Positions 55,338 to 63,130 of a stretch of DNA of 64,000 bases are shown here, piece after piece. This DNA comes from Snuella sedimenti (GTDB taxonomy: Bacteria; Bacteroidota; Bacteroidia; Flavobacteriales; Flavobacteriaceae), in NCBI RefSeq assembly GCF_016428595.1, contig NZ_JAELVQ010000008.1:108088-172087 (forward strand), read 5' to 3'. Every line of letters starts with the position of its first letter. Position 1 is the stretch's first letter. A program made the translations under genes and the position numbers. The notes below the pieces were generated by a model. The model had not been told where the DNA came from and did not search any database. It was given only the letters and a program-made list of their open reading frames with translations.

Positions 55338-55493
55338 GCTTTTGTTAATTGTTAAAAGTTAACAGTTCTATACCATGGTACAATTAATCATTAACCAACC
55401 AACAACCATTAACCAACAACCATTAACCATTAACCAACAACCAACAACCAACAACCAACAACCAATAACCAATAACCAATAACCAATAACCAA
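55338..55493. repeat. Degenerate heptamer array with leader, copy 3
   Basis: The leader CTTTTGTTAATTGTTAAAAG (from 55338) is followed by ATGGTACAATTAAT and a period-7 array of CCATTAA, four CCAACAA and four CCAATAA units, ending at 55493, 53 bp before the LuxR-type gene. The rest of 55167-55546 is AT-rich with no gene seen. Confidence 0.75.
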
Positions 55494-55546
55494 AATTACA
55501 AGACTTTAAGCTTTTACTAAAGAATAAAATATAGTAGTTTAGTAAC

Positions 55547-56596
55547 ATGATTCGATTTTTGTTTTTAATATTTTTCACACTAATTTCATTCGTCGCTAGG
55601 GCGCAATATAGCTTTTCAGGACATGTAGACAACAGGCAATGGCACAATAATGTTTACCTCTCCATAATTAAAGATTACAGACAAGTTTCGGGTATCTATT
55701 TTGAGCAAATTATAGCAAAAGTGACAACCGATAGTCTTGGCTATTTTGAGTTTACCGGCGATCAATTAGAGACTAAAAACAGAATTTACAGAATTCATGT
55801 TGACAACTGTTTTGAAGAAGACCAAAACCATTTTGACGGTCATTGCGACAATAGCAAAGCGGTTATTTTTATTGCAAAAAACAATGACTCCATTCAATTT
55901 CCGTTTTCTTTTAACCAACAAATGTTTTGTGATATAAAATCTACAAACGAAAAATCGACTGCTTTTATTAAAATAGATTCCCTTAAAGAAGAAATGAAAT
56001 TTGCTTTTAGCGAGTTTAGAAGTGAGGCAAACAGGAAGCTTAACAATAAAAAATGGTTTAAAACATTACAGGACTACGGCGAACAGCTTAACGAACCCCT
56101 AGCTGAACTTTACATCTATTCGTTTTTATCAGATAGGCGAAATGACTTCCATGAGCACTATCTGGAGGATCTTAAAAAGAATGTGTATTACGATAATTTA
56201 TTAGACCATTTAAACAGGCACTACCCCAATTCATCCTATACAAAACAATACAATGCCGAACTTAATTCTGATAAGTTTATTATTAGCAGCGCAAACCCTT
56301 CCTATTTTAATTGGAACTATTTAATATACCTTGTATTGTTTACCTCTATTACTGCTAACTTCTGGCTTTGGCAATCCCGTAAAAAAATCCAAAACAATAA
56401 CATTACAACAGGGAAAAAGCAACTAACCAAACAAGAACAAAACATCCTAAACCTGTTGTTGGAAGAAAAAACAAATAAAGAGATTGCCGACACCCTTTTT
56501 GTTAGTCTAAGTACTGTAAAAACACATGTTAATAATATCTACAAAAAACTGGATGTACAGTCAAGAAGCGAAATAAAGTCGCTGTTTAATGGTTAA
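55547..56596 (+). CDS. Membrane-bound LuxR-type transcriptional regulator
   Basis: 349 residues: signal peptide (cleaved near SFVARAQ), a periplasmic domain of about 250 residues that starts with a small beta-sandwich (YSFSGHVDNRQWHNNVYL), one membrane helix (WNYLIYLVLFTSITANFWLW, about 260-280) and a cytoplasmic GerE/LuxR HTH (KQLTKQEQNILNLLLEEKTN, KEIADTLFVSLSTVKTHVNN). It is a one-component sensor with periplasmic input and no kinase. Its target is unknown; DUF1573 follows on the same strand. Confidence 0.88.
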   Translation: MIRFLFLIFFTLISFVARAQYSFSGHVDNRQWHNNVYLSIIKDYRQVSGIYFEQIIAKVTTDSLGYFEFTGDQLETKNRIYRIHVDNCFEEDQNHFDGHCDNSKAVIFIAKNNDSIQFPFSFNQQMFCDIKSTNEKSTAFIKIDSLKEEMKFAFSEFRSEANRKLNNKKWFKTLQDYGEQLNEPLAELYIYSFLSDRRNDFHEHYLEDLKKNVYYDNLLDHLNRHYPNSSYTKQYNAELNSDKFIISSANPSYFNWNYLIYLVLFTSITANFWLWQSRKKIQNNNITTGKKQLTKQEQNILNLLLEEKTNKEIADTLFVSLSTVKTHVNNIYKKLDVQSRSEIKSLFNG

Positions 56597-56704
56597 TAAG
56601 AAAAATCAACCTAGGTACTAGTACCCATTTCAACCTCCAATTGCTCAATTTATGTTAATGTTTTTATGATGTTTGTTTCATTATAAACAATAACACGAAA
56701 CATT

Positions 56705-57151
56705 ATGACTTTTTCAACGTACAATTTTAAAACATTACAATCCAAATTCTTATTAATTTTCTGCTTATTAGTTTACACATCAAGCTTTTCGCAACAAGCA
56801 AGCACTACTACTAAAAACATAAAAGCAGGGGTTTTATCATTTGAAACAGAAGAAATTGATTATGGCACCATTCAGCAAAATGCCAATGGCGAACGCACCT
56901 TTAAATTCACCAATACAGGTAAAGCACCCATTGTAATCACCAACGTAAAAACCTCTTGCGGCTGCACCGTACCATCGTATGCCAAAACACCTATTTTACC
57001 GGGAGATTCCAGTGAAATTAAAATTAAGTATGCCACCAACCGAATTGGTATTTTCAAAAAAACGATAACTATTATTTCCAATGCTTCCGAAAGCAGTAAA
57101 ACATTAAGGATTAAAGGTGAGGTTTTAAAACCAGAGGCACCAAAAAGCTAA
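56705..57151 (+). CDS. DUF1573 domain protein, exported
   Basis: 148 residues: a signal peptide (VYTSSFSQQ) and one DUF1573 Ig-like domain (IDYGTIQQNANGERTFKFTN, TGKAPIVITNVKTSCGCTVP, YAKTPILPGDSSEIKIKYAT). The conserved CGC motif is intact. It is a periplasmic or surface protein of unknown role, common in Bacteroidota. Confidence 0.9.
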   Translation: MTFSTYNFKTLQSKFLLIFCLLVYTSSFSQQASTTTKNIKAGVLSFETEEIDYGTIQQNANGERTFKFTNTGKAPIVITNVKTSCGCTVPSYAKTPILPGDSSEIKIKYATNRIGIFKKTITIISNASESSKTLRIKGEVLKPEAPKS

Positions 57152-57220
57152 CTAAAAACTGATTTTGCCTTAAAATAAAAATCTACTAAAGAGTTGTATG
57201 CTGGTTTTTTGAAAATAGTG

Positions 57221-57228
57221 TAATTTTG
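57221..57228 (+). promoter_or_regulatory. lysS -7 box TAATTTTG
   Basis: An exact match 42 nt before the ATG at 57271. It overlaps the upstream ATG at 57226, which is therefore not the start. Confidence 0.5.
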
Positions 57229-57270
57229 CACACATCTGTCAAAAAAAGACAGTATTCAAATTTAATTAGC

Positions 57271-58959
57271 ATGCAGCTTTCAGAACAAGAATTAGTAAGA
57301 AGAGAAAAGTTATCAAAACTACGCGCATTAGGCATTAACCCTTATCCGGCCGATTTATACCCGGTAAACCATACTTCAAAACAAATTAAGGAAGGATTTG
57401 AAGAAGGTAAAAAAGTGGTTATTGCCGGTAGATTAATGATGATAAAAGTGCAAGGAAAAGCGTCGTTTGCACAGTTACAAGATGCCGAAGGAAAAATACA
57501 AGTTTATTTTAACCGTGACGAAATTTGTCCCGGAGAGGATAAAACGAAATACAACGACGTCTTTAAAAAGCTGATCGATTTTGGTGATTTTATTGGTATT
57601 GAAGGCGAATTGTTTACTACAAAGGTTGGCGAAAAGACCGTTATGGTTAAGGATTTTACCTTACTTAGTAAGGCTTTAAAACCCCTTCCCCTACCCAAAG
57701 AAAAAGACGGCATTGTTTACGATGCTTTTACCGATCCAGAACAACGTTACAGACAACGTTATGCCGATTTGGTAGTAAATCCCCATGTTAAAGATGTATT
57801 TGTAAAGCGCACCAAGTTGTTTAACGCGATGCGCAGCTTTTTTAACAATGCTGGCTATTTTGAAGTAGAAACCCCTGTTTTACAGCCCATTCCTGGTGGT
57901 GCTGCTGCTCGTCCGTTTATAACACACCACAACTCGCTGGACATTCCTTTGTATATGCGAATAGCTAACGAGCTTTACTTAAAACGTTTAATCGTTGGTG
58001 GTTTTGACGGTGTATACGAGTTCTCTAAAAACTTCCGAAACGAAGGGATGGATCGCACCCATAATCCAGAGTTTACCGCTATGGAAATATATGTGGCTTA
58101 CAAAGATTACAATTGGATGATGGCTTTTTGTGAGAAGCTATTAGAGCATTGTGCTATTGCAGTAAACGGAACTACAAAAGCTACTTTTGGCGATAATGAA
58201 ATAGACTTTAAAGCACCTTACGCCCGGGTAACCATGACCGATTCCATAAAGCATTTTACAGGCTTTGATATTACTGGCAAATCGGAAGACGAAATTAGAC
58301 AAGCTGCTAAGGATATGGGTATTGAAGTAGACAACACCATGGGTAAAGGCAAGCTTATTGATGAAATCTTTGGTGAAAAATGTGAAGGCAACTACATCCA
58401 GCCTACATTTATAACCGACTATCCTAAAGAGATGAGCCCCCTCTGTAAAGAGCACAGGGACAATCCAGAGTTAACCGAGCGATTTGAACTTATGGTATGC
58501 GGTAAAGAAATTGCCAATGCCTATAGCGAGCTTAACGACCCCATAGACCAACGCGAACGTTTTGAGCACCAACTTAAACTAGCAGCGAAAGGTGATGACG
58601 AAGCAACCGAATTTATAGATTTTGACTTCTTAAGGGCCTTAGAATACGGTATGCCTCCTACCTCTGGTATGGGAATTGGAATGGATCGATTAATCATGTT
58701 TTTAACAAACAACCAATCCATTCAAGAAGTTTTGTTCTTCCCGCAAATGAGACCAGAGAAAAAGCAAGTAGAATTGAGCGAGGACGAAAAAGCGGTATTT
58801 AACCTCCTTAAAGCCAACTCTCCTATTGAACTAAACACCCTTAAAGGACAGTCTGGACTAAGCAACAAGAAATGGGACAAAACCATTAAAGGATTGACTA
58901 GCAAGAAGGTAGCACAGGTTTTAAAAAATAACGAAGGCCTTTTAGTAGAGGTTTTATAA
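57271..58959 (+). CDS. lysS: Lysine--tRNA ligase (class II)
   Basis: 562 residues from MQLSEQELVRREKLSKLRAL; the frame opens 15 codons earlier inside the promoter. The N-terminal OB domain (VVIAGRLMMIKVQGKASFAQ) is followed by the class II core: motif 1 (FNNAGYFEVETPVLQPIPGG), motif 2 (FRNEGMDRTHNPEFTAMEIY) and motif 3 (GMGIGMDRLIMFLTN). A C-terminal winged-helix-like extension of about 65 residues is usual in Bacteroidota. It charges tRNA-Lys. The accessory island begins right after its terminator. Confidence 0.96.
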   Translation: MQLSEQELVRREKLSKLRALGINPYPADLYPVNHTSKQIKEGFEEGKKVVIAGRLMMIKVQGKASFAQLQDAEGKIQVYFNRDEICPGEDKTKYNDVFKKLIDFGDFIGIEGELFTTKVGEKTVMVKDFTLLSKALKPLPLPKEKDGIVYDAFTDPEQRYRQRYADLVVNPHVKDVFVKRTKLFNAMRSFFNNAGYFEVETPVLQPIPGGAAARPFITHHNSLDIPLYMRIANELYLKRLIVGGFDGVYEFSKNFRNEGMDRTHNPEFTAMEIYVAYKDYNWMMAFCEKLLEHCAIAVNGTTKATFGDNEIDFKAPYARVTMTDSIKHFTGFDITGKSEDEIRQAAKDMGIEVDNTMGKGKLIDEIFGEKCEGNYIQPTFITDYPKEMSPLCKEHRDNPELTERFELMVCGKEIANAYSELNDPIDQRERFEHQLKLAAKGDDEATEFIDFDFLRALEYGMPPTSGMGIGMDRLIMFLTNNQSIQEVLFFPQMRPEKKQVELSEDEKAVFNLLKANSPIELNTLKGQSGLSNKKWDKTIKGLTSKKVAQVLKNNEGLLVEVL

Positions 58960-59012
58960 TACCAAATAAAGAACTGTCACACTGAACTTGTTTCAGTGTC
59001 TCATTATAAATT

Positions 59013-59045
59013 AAAAGGATTTACTTAACGGTGAATCCTTTTTTG
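59013..59045 (+). terminator. Terminator of lysS
   Basis: A 12-bp stem (59013-59024 with 59031-59042) and a T-run. A separate small hairpin, CACTGAA/TTCAGTG at 58980-58998, precedes it. Confidence 0.85.
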
Positions 59046-59067
59046 TTTGCAGATGGTAGCAGATAAT

Positions 59068-59095
59068 AGTCACTTTTTGGTCACGAAATGGTCAC
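59068..59095. other. GTCAC triplet at the island's left edge
   Basis: Three near-identical hexamers, AGTCAC (59068-59073) and GGTCAC (59079-59084, 59090-59095), each 11 nt apart, lie immediately after the lysS terminator and before the foreign genes. Helical-phase repeats at this place could be recombinase arm sites or part of an attachment site; this is inferred. Confidence 0.35.
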
Positions 59096-59129
59096 TCCTA
59101 ATTTTCTTATTCAATTGAATGTAGGAATT

Positions 59130-59161
59130 TTGAATCGTAATAAGAATTTTCTTTATATTTG
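59130..59161 (+). promoter_or_regulatory. Promoter of the CHAT-like gene
   Basis: TTG (59130-59132), 21 nt, then TATATTTG (59154-59161). A full Bacteroidota-type match about 60 nt before the start codon. It is the only strong promoter seen in the island. Confidence 0.65.
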
Positions 59162-59222
59162 AGGATGTAACTATGTAGTACAAATTAAAGAATTACGTGT
59201 ACCCCCTAATTAACATAAATTA

Positions 59223-60077
59223 ATGACAGAAATCAGTTCAATAAATTTTAATAAAATATTTGTAATTGAATCCCTTGATTCTACCGAAGAGAAAGAAACT
59301 GGTAAAGAACTTTATGATGATCTATTGAGATGGAAAGAAATACAATTAGGAGCCCCATTTAAAGCTGAACTAATTCAGGTTAAAAACAGAATTCAATTCT
59401 TTGAATCGTTAAAAAAAATTAAAAATGAATGTAAAAACAATAGTGTTTACCCTATTATTCATTTTGAAATTCATGGTAATAAGAGTGGACTAAGTTTAGT
59501 ATCAAATGAATTTATCGAATGGATTGAGTTATATAAAAATCTCATCACTATTAATTCTATTATTGGAAATAACTTATTTTTAACATTAGCTGTATGTAAA
59601 GGAGCATATTTAATGGAATTAATCAAATTAGCTAATCCAGCCCCCTTCTGGGGTTTTATCGGTTCATTTGATAAAATTAATTCAGAAGATATATTAATCC
59701 GATATAACGAATTTTACAAAGAGTTTTTAGATTCTTTTAATATCAGCAAAGCATTTTACAAATTACAAAATGCAAATAGTCAATTTCCATCAACGTACAG
59801 GTTTATCAATTCTGAAACTACCTTTAAAGAGGTATATACCAACTACTTAAAGGAGAACACATCACAGGAAGGTCTAAAGAAACGTGTAAAACAAGTTCAG
59901 GTGGATGAAAAATTAAAGTTTAATTCTAGACCCGATAAACGAAGATTTGAGAAAGATTTTAAAAAGAGGGTATTGGCTACTAAAAATGATTATTATCAAA
60001 AACATAGTAAAATATTCTTTATGATTGATAAATTTCCTGAAAACAGAGAAAGATTTAATATAAAAAAGAATTTATAA
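59223..60077 (+). CDS. Predicted caspase/CHAT-like cysteine peptidase
   Basis: 284 residues, no signal peptide. The pattern of clan CD proteases is visible: strand-His-Gly at PIIHFEIHGNKSGL (His84) and strand-Cys-x-Gly at LFLTLAVCKGAYLMEL (Cys125), followed by PAPFWGFIGSFDKI. In CHAT and caspase folds this His and Cys form the catalytic dyad. The C-terminal third (about 200-284) is basic and helical and may hold another function. Related proteins act as effectors in several defence systems. It is the first gene of the island, with its own promoter; the next gene starts 152 bp on. Function is inferred from fold motifs only. Confidence 0.65.
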   Translation: MTEISSINFNKIFVIESLDSTEEKETGKELYDDLLRWKEIQLGAPFKAELIQVKNRIQFFESLKKIKNECKNNSVYPIIHFEIHGNKSGLSLVSNEFIEWIELYKNLITINSIIGNNLFLTLAVCKGAYLMELIKLANPAPFWGFIGSFDKINSEDILIRYNEFYKEFLDSFNISKAFYKLQNANSQFPSTYRFINSETTFKEVYTNYLKENTSQEGLKKRVKQVQVDEKLKFNSRPDKRRFEKDFKKRVLATKNDYYQKHSKIFFMIDKFPENRERFNIKKNL

Positions 60078-60126
60078 TAAACTTATGCCAATAAAGACAA
60101 TAAGAAATTGCCTTACTTTTACCAAC

Positions 60127-60183
60127 TTCAGAAAATCCAAGTACATTTTCAGTTTGATGTGACTTACAAAGTCAACTTCTGAA
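60127..60183 (+). ncRNA. Nested inverted repeats in the spacer between CHAT-like and nuclease-like genes
   Basis: TTCAGAA (60127-60133) pairs with TTCTGAA (60177-60183), and within it TGACTT (60160-60165) pairs with AAGTCA (60169-60174). No T-run follows, so it is not a standard terminator. It may be a structured RNA or just a recombination remnant. Confidence 0.3.
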
Positions 60184-60229
60184 ACAAGCAACTACTCACA
60201 ATCGAGACGTTAATCAACATTAAAACTCA

Positions 60230-61036
60230 ATGGGAATAACAAAAGAACAGATAAAAAAAGCTCTTTTAAATTCAGGGTACCTCCTTGAAGATAGAGTTAA
60301 TCAAATTTTGATAGAAAACAATTGGTCAACAATTCCTAATTCAAGATTTAAAGATTTAAAAACCGATATAGAAAGAGAAATCGATGTTGTTGGATATAAG
60401 TATCTCAATTATTATTCTCCGCAAGTGGATAATATTGATTCTACTCTACTTATCGAGTGTATGAATAATAAAGAACCCATCGTATTTTTTGAGAATATAA
60501 GACCTTTACCCAGCCGAATTGCGGCTCTTAATTTCACTATACTTAATGAGAATTTTTGGAGTATCCTATCTTGGACACAAAGTGAGTTAAAATCTAAAAA
60601 AACATTTGTGTATTCCTCTCAATATTGCAGTTTTACCAAAGTTCAAAAACTAATTAAAGAATTTAATAATGGATGGATTGCTTTGCATCCTGACATAAAA
60701 CACGATAGCATAAATTCCTTATTTCAATATATTCAATTTAAAAGGACTGAACATAAAGACAAGAAAAACACGAATGAATTTATAAAAGGGTTTTATTATC
60801 GCCCTTTAATAATATTACAAGGAGAATTATTATCAGTTAAACAGAAAAAAGAATTAGAAATTAAAAATCGTAATCATATAAAATTTCAAGTTGCAATAAC
60901 AGATAATGGTGGCAAGTATTTTGACATTGATGTAATTACCGAAAAGCATCTCCCTGAATATTTAAAACTAATTGAAGAAGAGGATAATGCTATTGCAAAT
61001 ATGATAGAAAAACATAGAGAAAAATTAATCGATTAA
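60230..61036 (+). CDS. PD-(D/E)XK nuclease-like protein with altered active site
   Basis: 268 residues. The N-terminal part has the order of a restriction-type nuclease: GYLLEDRVNQILIENNW (Glu20), TDIEREIDVVGY (Asp52) and LLIECMNNKEPIVFF (Glu76). In this family the last motif normally reads ECK; here the Lys position is Met78 (ATG instead of AAG, one base change). The remainder (about 90-268) is an uncharacterised alpha/beta region. It could be an inactive DNA/RNA-binding relative, or the lysine role may be taken by Lys81. It lies between the CHAT-like and RT genes. Confidence 0.6.
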   Translation: MGITKEQIKKALLNSGYLLEDRVNQILIENNWSTIPNSRFKDLKTDIEREIDVVGYKYLNYYSPQVDNIDSTLLIECMNNKEPIVFFENIRPLPSRIAALNFTILNENFWSILSWTQSELKSKKTFVYSSQYCSFTKVQKLIKEFNNGWIALHPDIKHDSINSLFQYIQFKRTEHKDKKNTNEFIKGFYYRPLIILQGELLSVKQKKELEIKNRNHIKFQVAITDNGGKYFDIDVITEKHLPEYLKLIEEEDNAIANMIEKHREKLID

Positions 61037-61040
61037 AAAA

Positions 61041-61056
61041 CGTTGCCAACAACGCA
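61041..61056 (+). repeat. Hairpin and direct repeat before the RT gene
   Basis: CGTTG (61041-61045) and CAACG (61050-61054) form a small hairpin. The decamer CAACAACGCA (61047-61056) recurs 6 nt after the RT stop (63014-63023), so the RT gene is bracketed by direct repeats. Confidence 0.45.
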
Positions 61057-61187
61057 ACAAAAAATAAATTCTTAAACTAAAGAGAAAATCAAAATAAAGG
61101 TCAATTATTAACAAAAAAATAAAATAAACCGAACCGACAACTGACGGATATACGAGCCGCTGGTTTACATTAGGAAAAGAATAATTA

Positions 61188-63008
61188 ATGTTAACAGACA
61201 GATTTAATAAACTACGAAAAACAGAACTTGACAAAGTCTTTGGGAAACTTGAAATTATAAATATTTGGAGAAGTATAGTTAAGAACCAATTACGAAAATT
61301 AGACATTCAAGATTTATACGATTTTTATGATTTTAATTACAACATTGATGAACGTGCATTAGCAATTAGAACTGAAATTCTCAATGGAAACTACCAAGTA
61401 ATTAAACCTATAATTTATCGGTTAGAAAAAAAACTTGGGATTTGCAGACATATTGTTATTCCGCAACCTCAAGACGCTTTAGTTTTACAGGTTTTAACTG
61501 AACAATTAAACTCTGAAATTATAGGTAAAATGCCGTCTGAGAACTCATTTTACTCACAGGACAAACATAATATGAAGTATCCTCATGATTTAGATACTGA
61601 ATATGGAGTTAATTGGCAAAAACAATGGAAGAAACTTCAAAAATTGATTTACCAATTTAGTGAAAGCAAAGAATTACTGGTTGTAACTGATTTGTCTAAC
61701 TACTTTGATTCAATTGATATTTCAGTATTAAGAAATCAAATCTCTAATATTGTTGATGATAAAGAAGTTCTTCTAGATTTATTATTTAAAATAATTGAAA
61801 ATATTTCATGGAATCCCGATTATCTAAAATACACTGGAAGAGGTTTACCAACGTCAAACCTAGAAGGTATTAGATTACTGGCTCATTCATTCTTGTTTGA
61901 GTTTGATGCCATTTTAAAGGAGAAAACAAATAATTCATTTACTCGTTGGATGGATGATGTAGTAATAGGTGTAAATTCAAGACAAGAAGCCATTGAAATG
62001 CTTAGCTCATCTTCAGATGTTCTTAAAAGTAGAGGTTTAGCTTTAAACTTAGCAAAAACAGATATCTATGACTCTGAGAAAGCTGAATTTCATTTTCAAA
62101 TAGATCAGAATAAATACTTGGACTCTATTGATTACAATATAAAACCAAGAACTTCAAAATACAATTTAAAAACAAGTGAATTAAAAAGAGAATTTAAGAA
62201 ACACTTAAAAGAGACAAAAGCTAAATACTCAGAAAAAATTACAAAAAGGTATGTTACAGCTTTTGGAAAATTTAAATCTGAAAAATTGCTATCCGAAGTT
62301 GCTTTACTATATAATGAAAGACCTGGAATTAGAGGTAATTTGCTGATTTACCTTTCGGAATTAGGTTACAAAAAGAAAACATCCGATACTGTTATTAATA
62401 TTATTAAAAACTTAAATGTTTATGATGACATTTCTTTATTCCAAGTTTGTAAGTTAGTTACTGACTGGGACATCCCTGACAATGAAAGTTCACTTGAGTT
62501 TTTAAGAACATTTGAAATAGAAATAAAATCTATAAGCCAAAGAAGAAAAAATCCTTTTGATTTTTATTGTTTAATTTGGTTTAAATCAAAATACGAACAT
62601 CCAGATTCACTTTTGAGATTTATTAAAGATTATGAAAATATTTGGAAATCTGAACCTTTTTTGAGAAGACAAGTAACAGCAAGCTTATCTCGAGCTTATA
62701 TGATAAACCCTTCAAAAGTTACGACTATCTTAAAACAACAAATATCAACAGGCATTCCTCAAATAGTTTCACTTTCAAGCCAGCTACTCAGTTTTTCAAG
62801 CTTTGAAAATTTACCTAGTAGAATTCATTTGTATCTATTTCCAACTCACAAACAAAAAAGGTATCCTTTATCTAAGTTTTTAGTTTTATGTAGTTTATTA
62901 AATTCTGAAAAAATAAGAACAAATGAAATTATTAAATCTAAAGTAAAAGAATATATAGTTGATGATTATCAAAAGAAATGGATTGAGGCACAATATAATA
63001 TAAGATAA
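61188..63008 (+). CDS. Reverse transcriptase, Abi/UG (defence-associated) type
   Basis: 606 residues. RT motifs: A in LLVVTDLSNYFDSIDISVL (Asp168), B in GRGLPTSNLEGIRLL (219-230) and C as RWMDDVVIG, where WMDD (254-257) replaces the usual YxDD; then GLALNLAKTDIY. Both catalytic Asp of motif C are present. There is no group II intron maturase (X/En) domain. Residues about 330-606 are predicted helical repeats, as in AbiA/AbiK and UG-class reverse transcriptases linked to phage defence. The subgroup cannot be set by eye. The 151-bp leader holds a CGTTG/CAACG hairpin. It lies upstream of a broken integrase. Confidence 0.82.
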   Translation: MLTDRFNKLRKTELDKVFGKLEIINIWRSIVKNQLRKLDIQDLYDFYDFNYNIDERALAIRTEILNGNYQVIKPIIYRLEKKLGICRHIVIPQPQDALVLQVLTEQLNSEIIGKMPSENSFYSQDKHNMKYPHDLDTEYGVNWQKQWKKLQKLIYQFSESKELLVVTDLSNYFDSIDISVLRNQISNIVDDKEVLLDLLFKIIENISWNPDYLKYTGRGLPTSNLEGIRLLAHSFLFEFDAILKEKTNNSFTRWMDDVVIGVNSRQEAIEMLSSSSDVLKSRGLALNLAKTDIYDSEKAEFHFQIDQNKYLDSIDYNIKPRTSKYNLKTSELKREFKKHLKETKAKYSEKITKRYVTAFGKFKSEKLLSEVALLYNERPGIRGNLLIYLSELGYKKKTSDTVINIIKNLNVYDDISLFQVCKLVTDWDIPDNESSLEFLRTFEIEIKSISQRRKNPFDFYCLIWFKSKYEHPDSLLRFIKDYENIWKSEPFLRRQVTASLSRAYMINPSKVTTILKQQISTGIPQIVSLSSQLLSFSSFENLPSRIHLYLFPTHKQKRYPLSKFLVLCSLLNSEKIRTNEIIKSKVKEYIVDDYQKKWIEAQYNIR

Positions 63009-63013
63009 CAGCT

Positions 63014-63023
63014 CAACAACGCA
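63014..63023 (+). repeat. Direct repeat CAACAACGCA after the RT gene
   Basis: An exact copy of the decamer at 61047-61056. It is preceded by GCTCAAC (63011-63017), which fits the RYYYAAC form seen at the ends of integron attC sites, but no matching GTTRRRY end was found. Confidence 0.4.
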
Positions 63024-63130
63024 TCCTACGAAAAGCACTAGCCATGTTCTAAAAACTTACTCTAAGTTTATAGTCACCATATTGTCAAGAGTCAACATTT
63101 TCCATTATATTTATCTGTAAGATAATATAT

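Noticed and set aside
55385..55493. CRISPR-like array
   Set aside because: The period is 7 nt with no unique spacers; it is a degenerate simple-sequence array, not repeats separated by spacers.
55423..55647. Minus-strand ORF of 74 codons with WLLVIGYWLL repeats
   Set aside because: It is only the translation of the heptamer array and overlaps the start of the LuxR-type gene.
61037..61187. Retron msr/msd region before the RT
   Set aside because: Only a 5-bp hairpin is visible. There are no long a1/a2 inverted repeats, and the protein lacks retron-typical motifs as far as I can tell.
63009..63130. Complete integron attC site after the RT gene
   Set aside because: Only one half (GCTCAAC) fits. 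The complementary GTTRRRY end and internal symmetry are missing, and no integron integrase is present.
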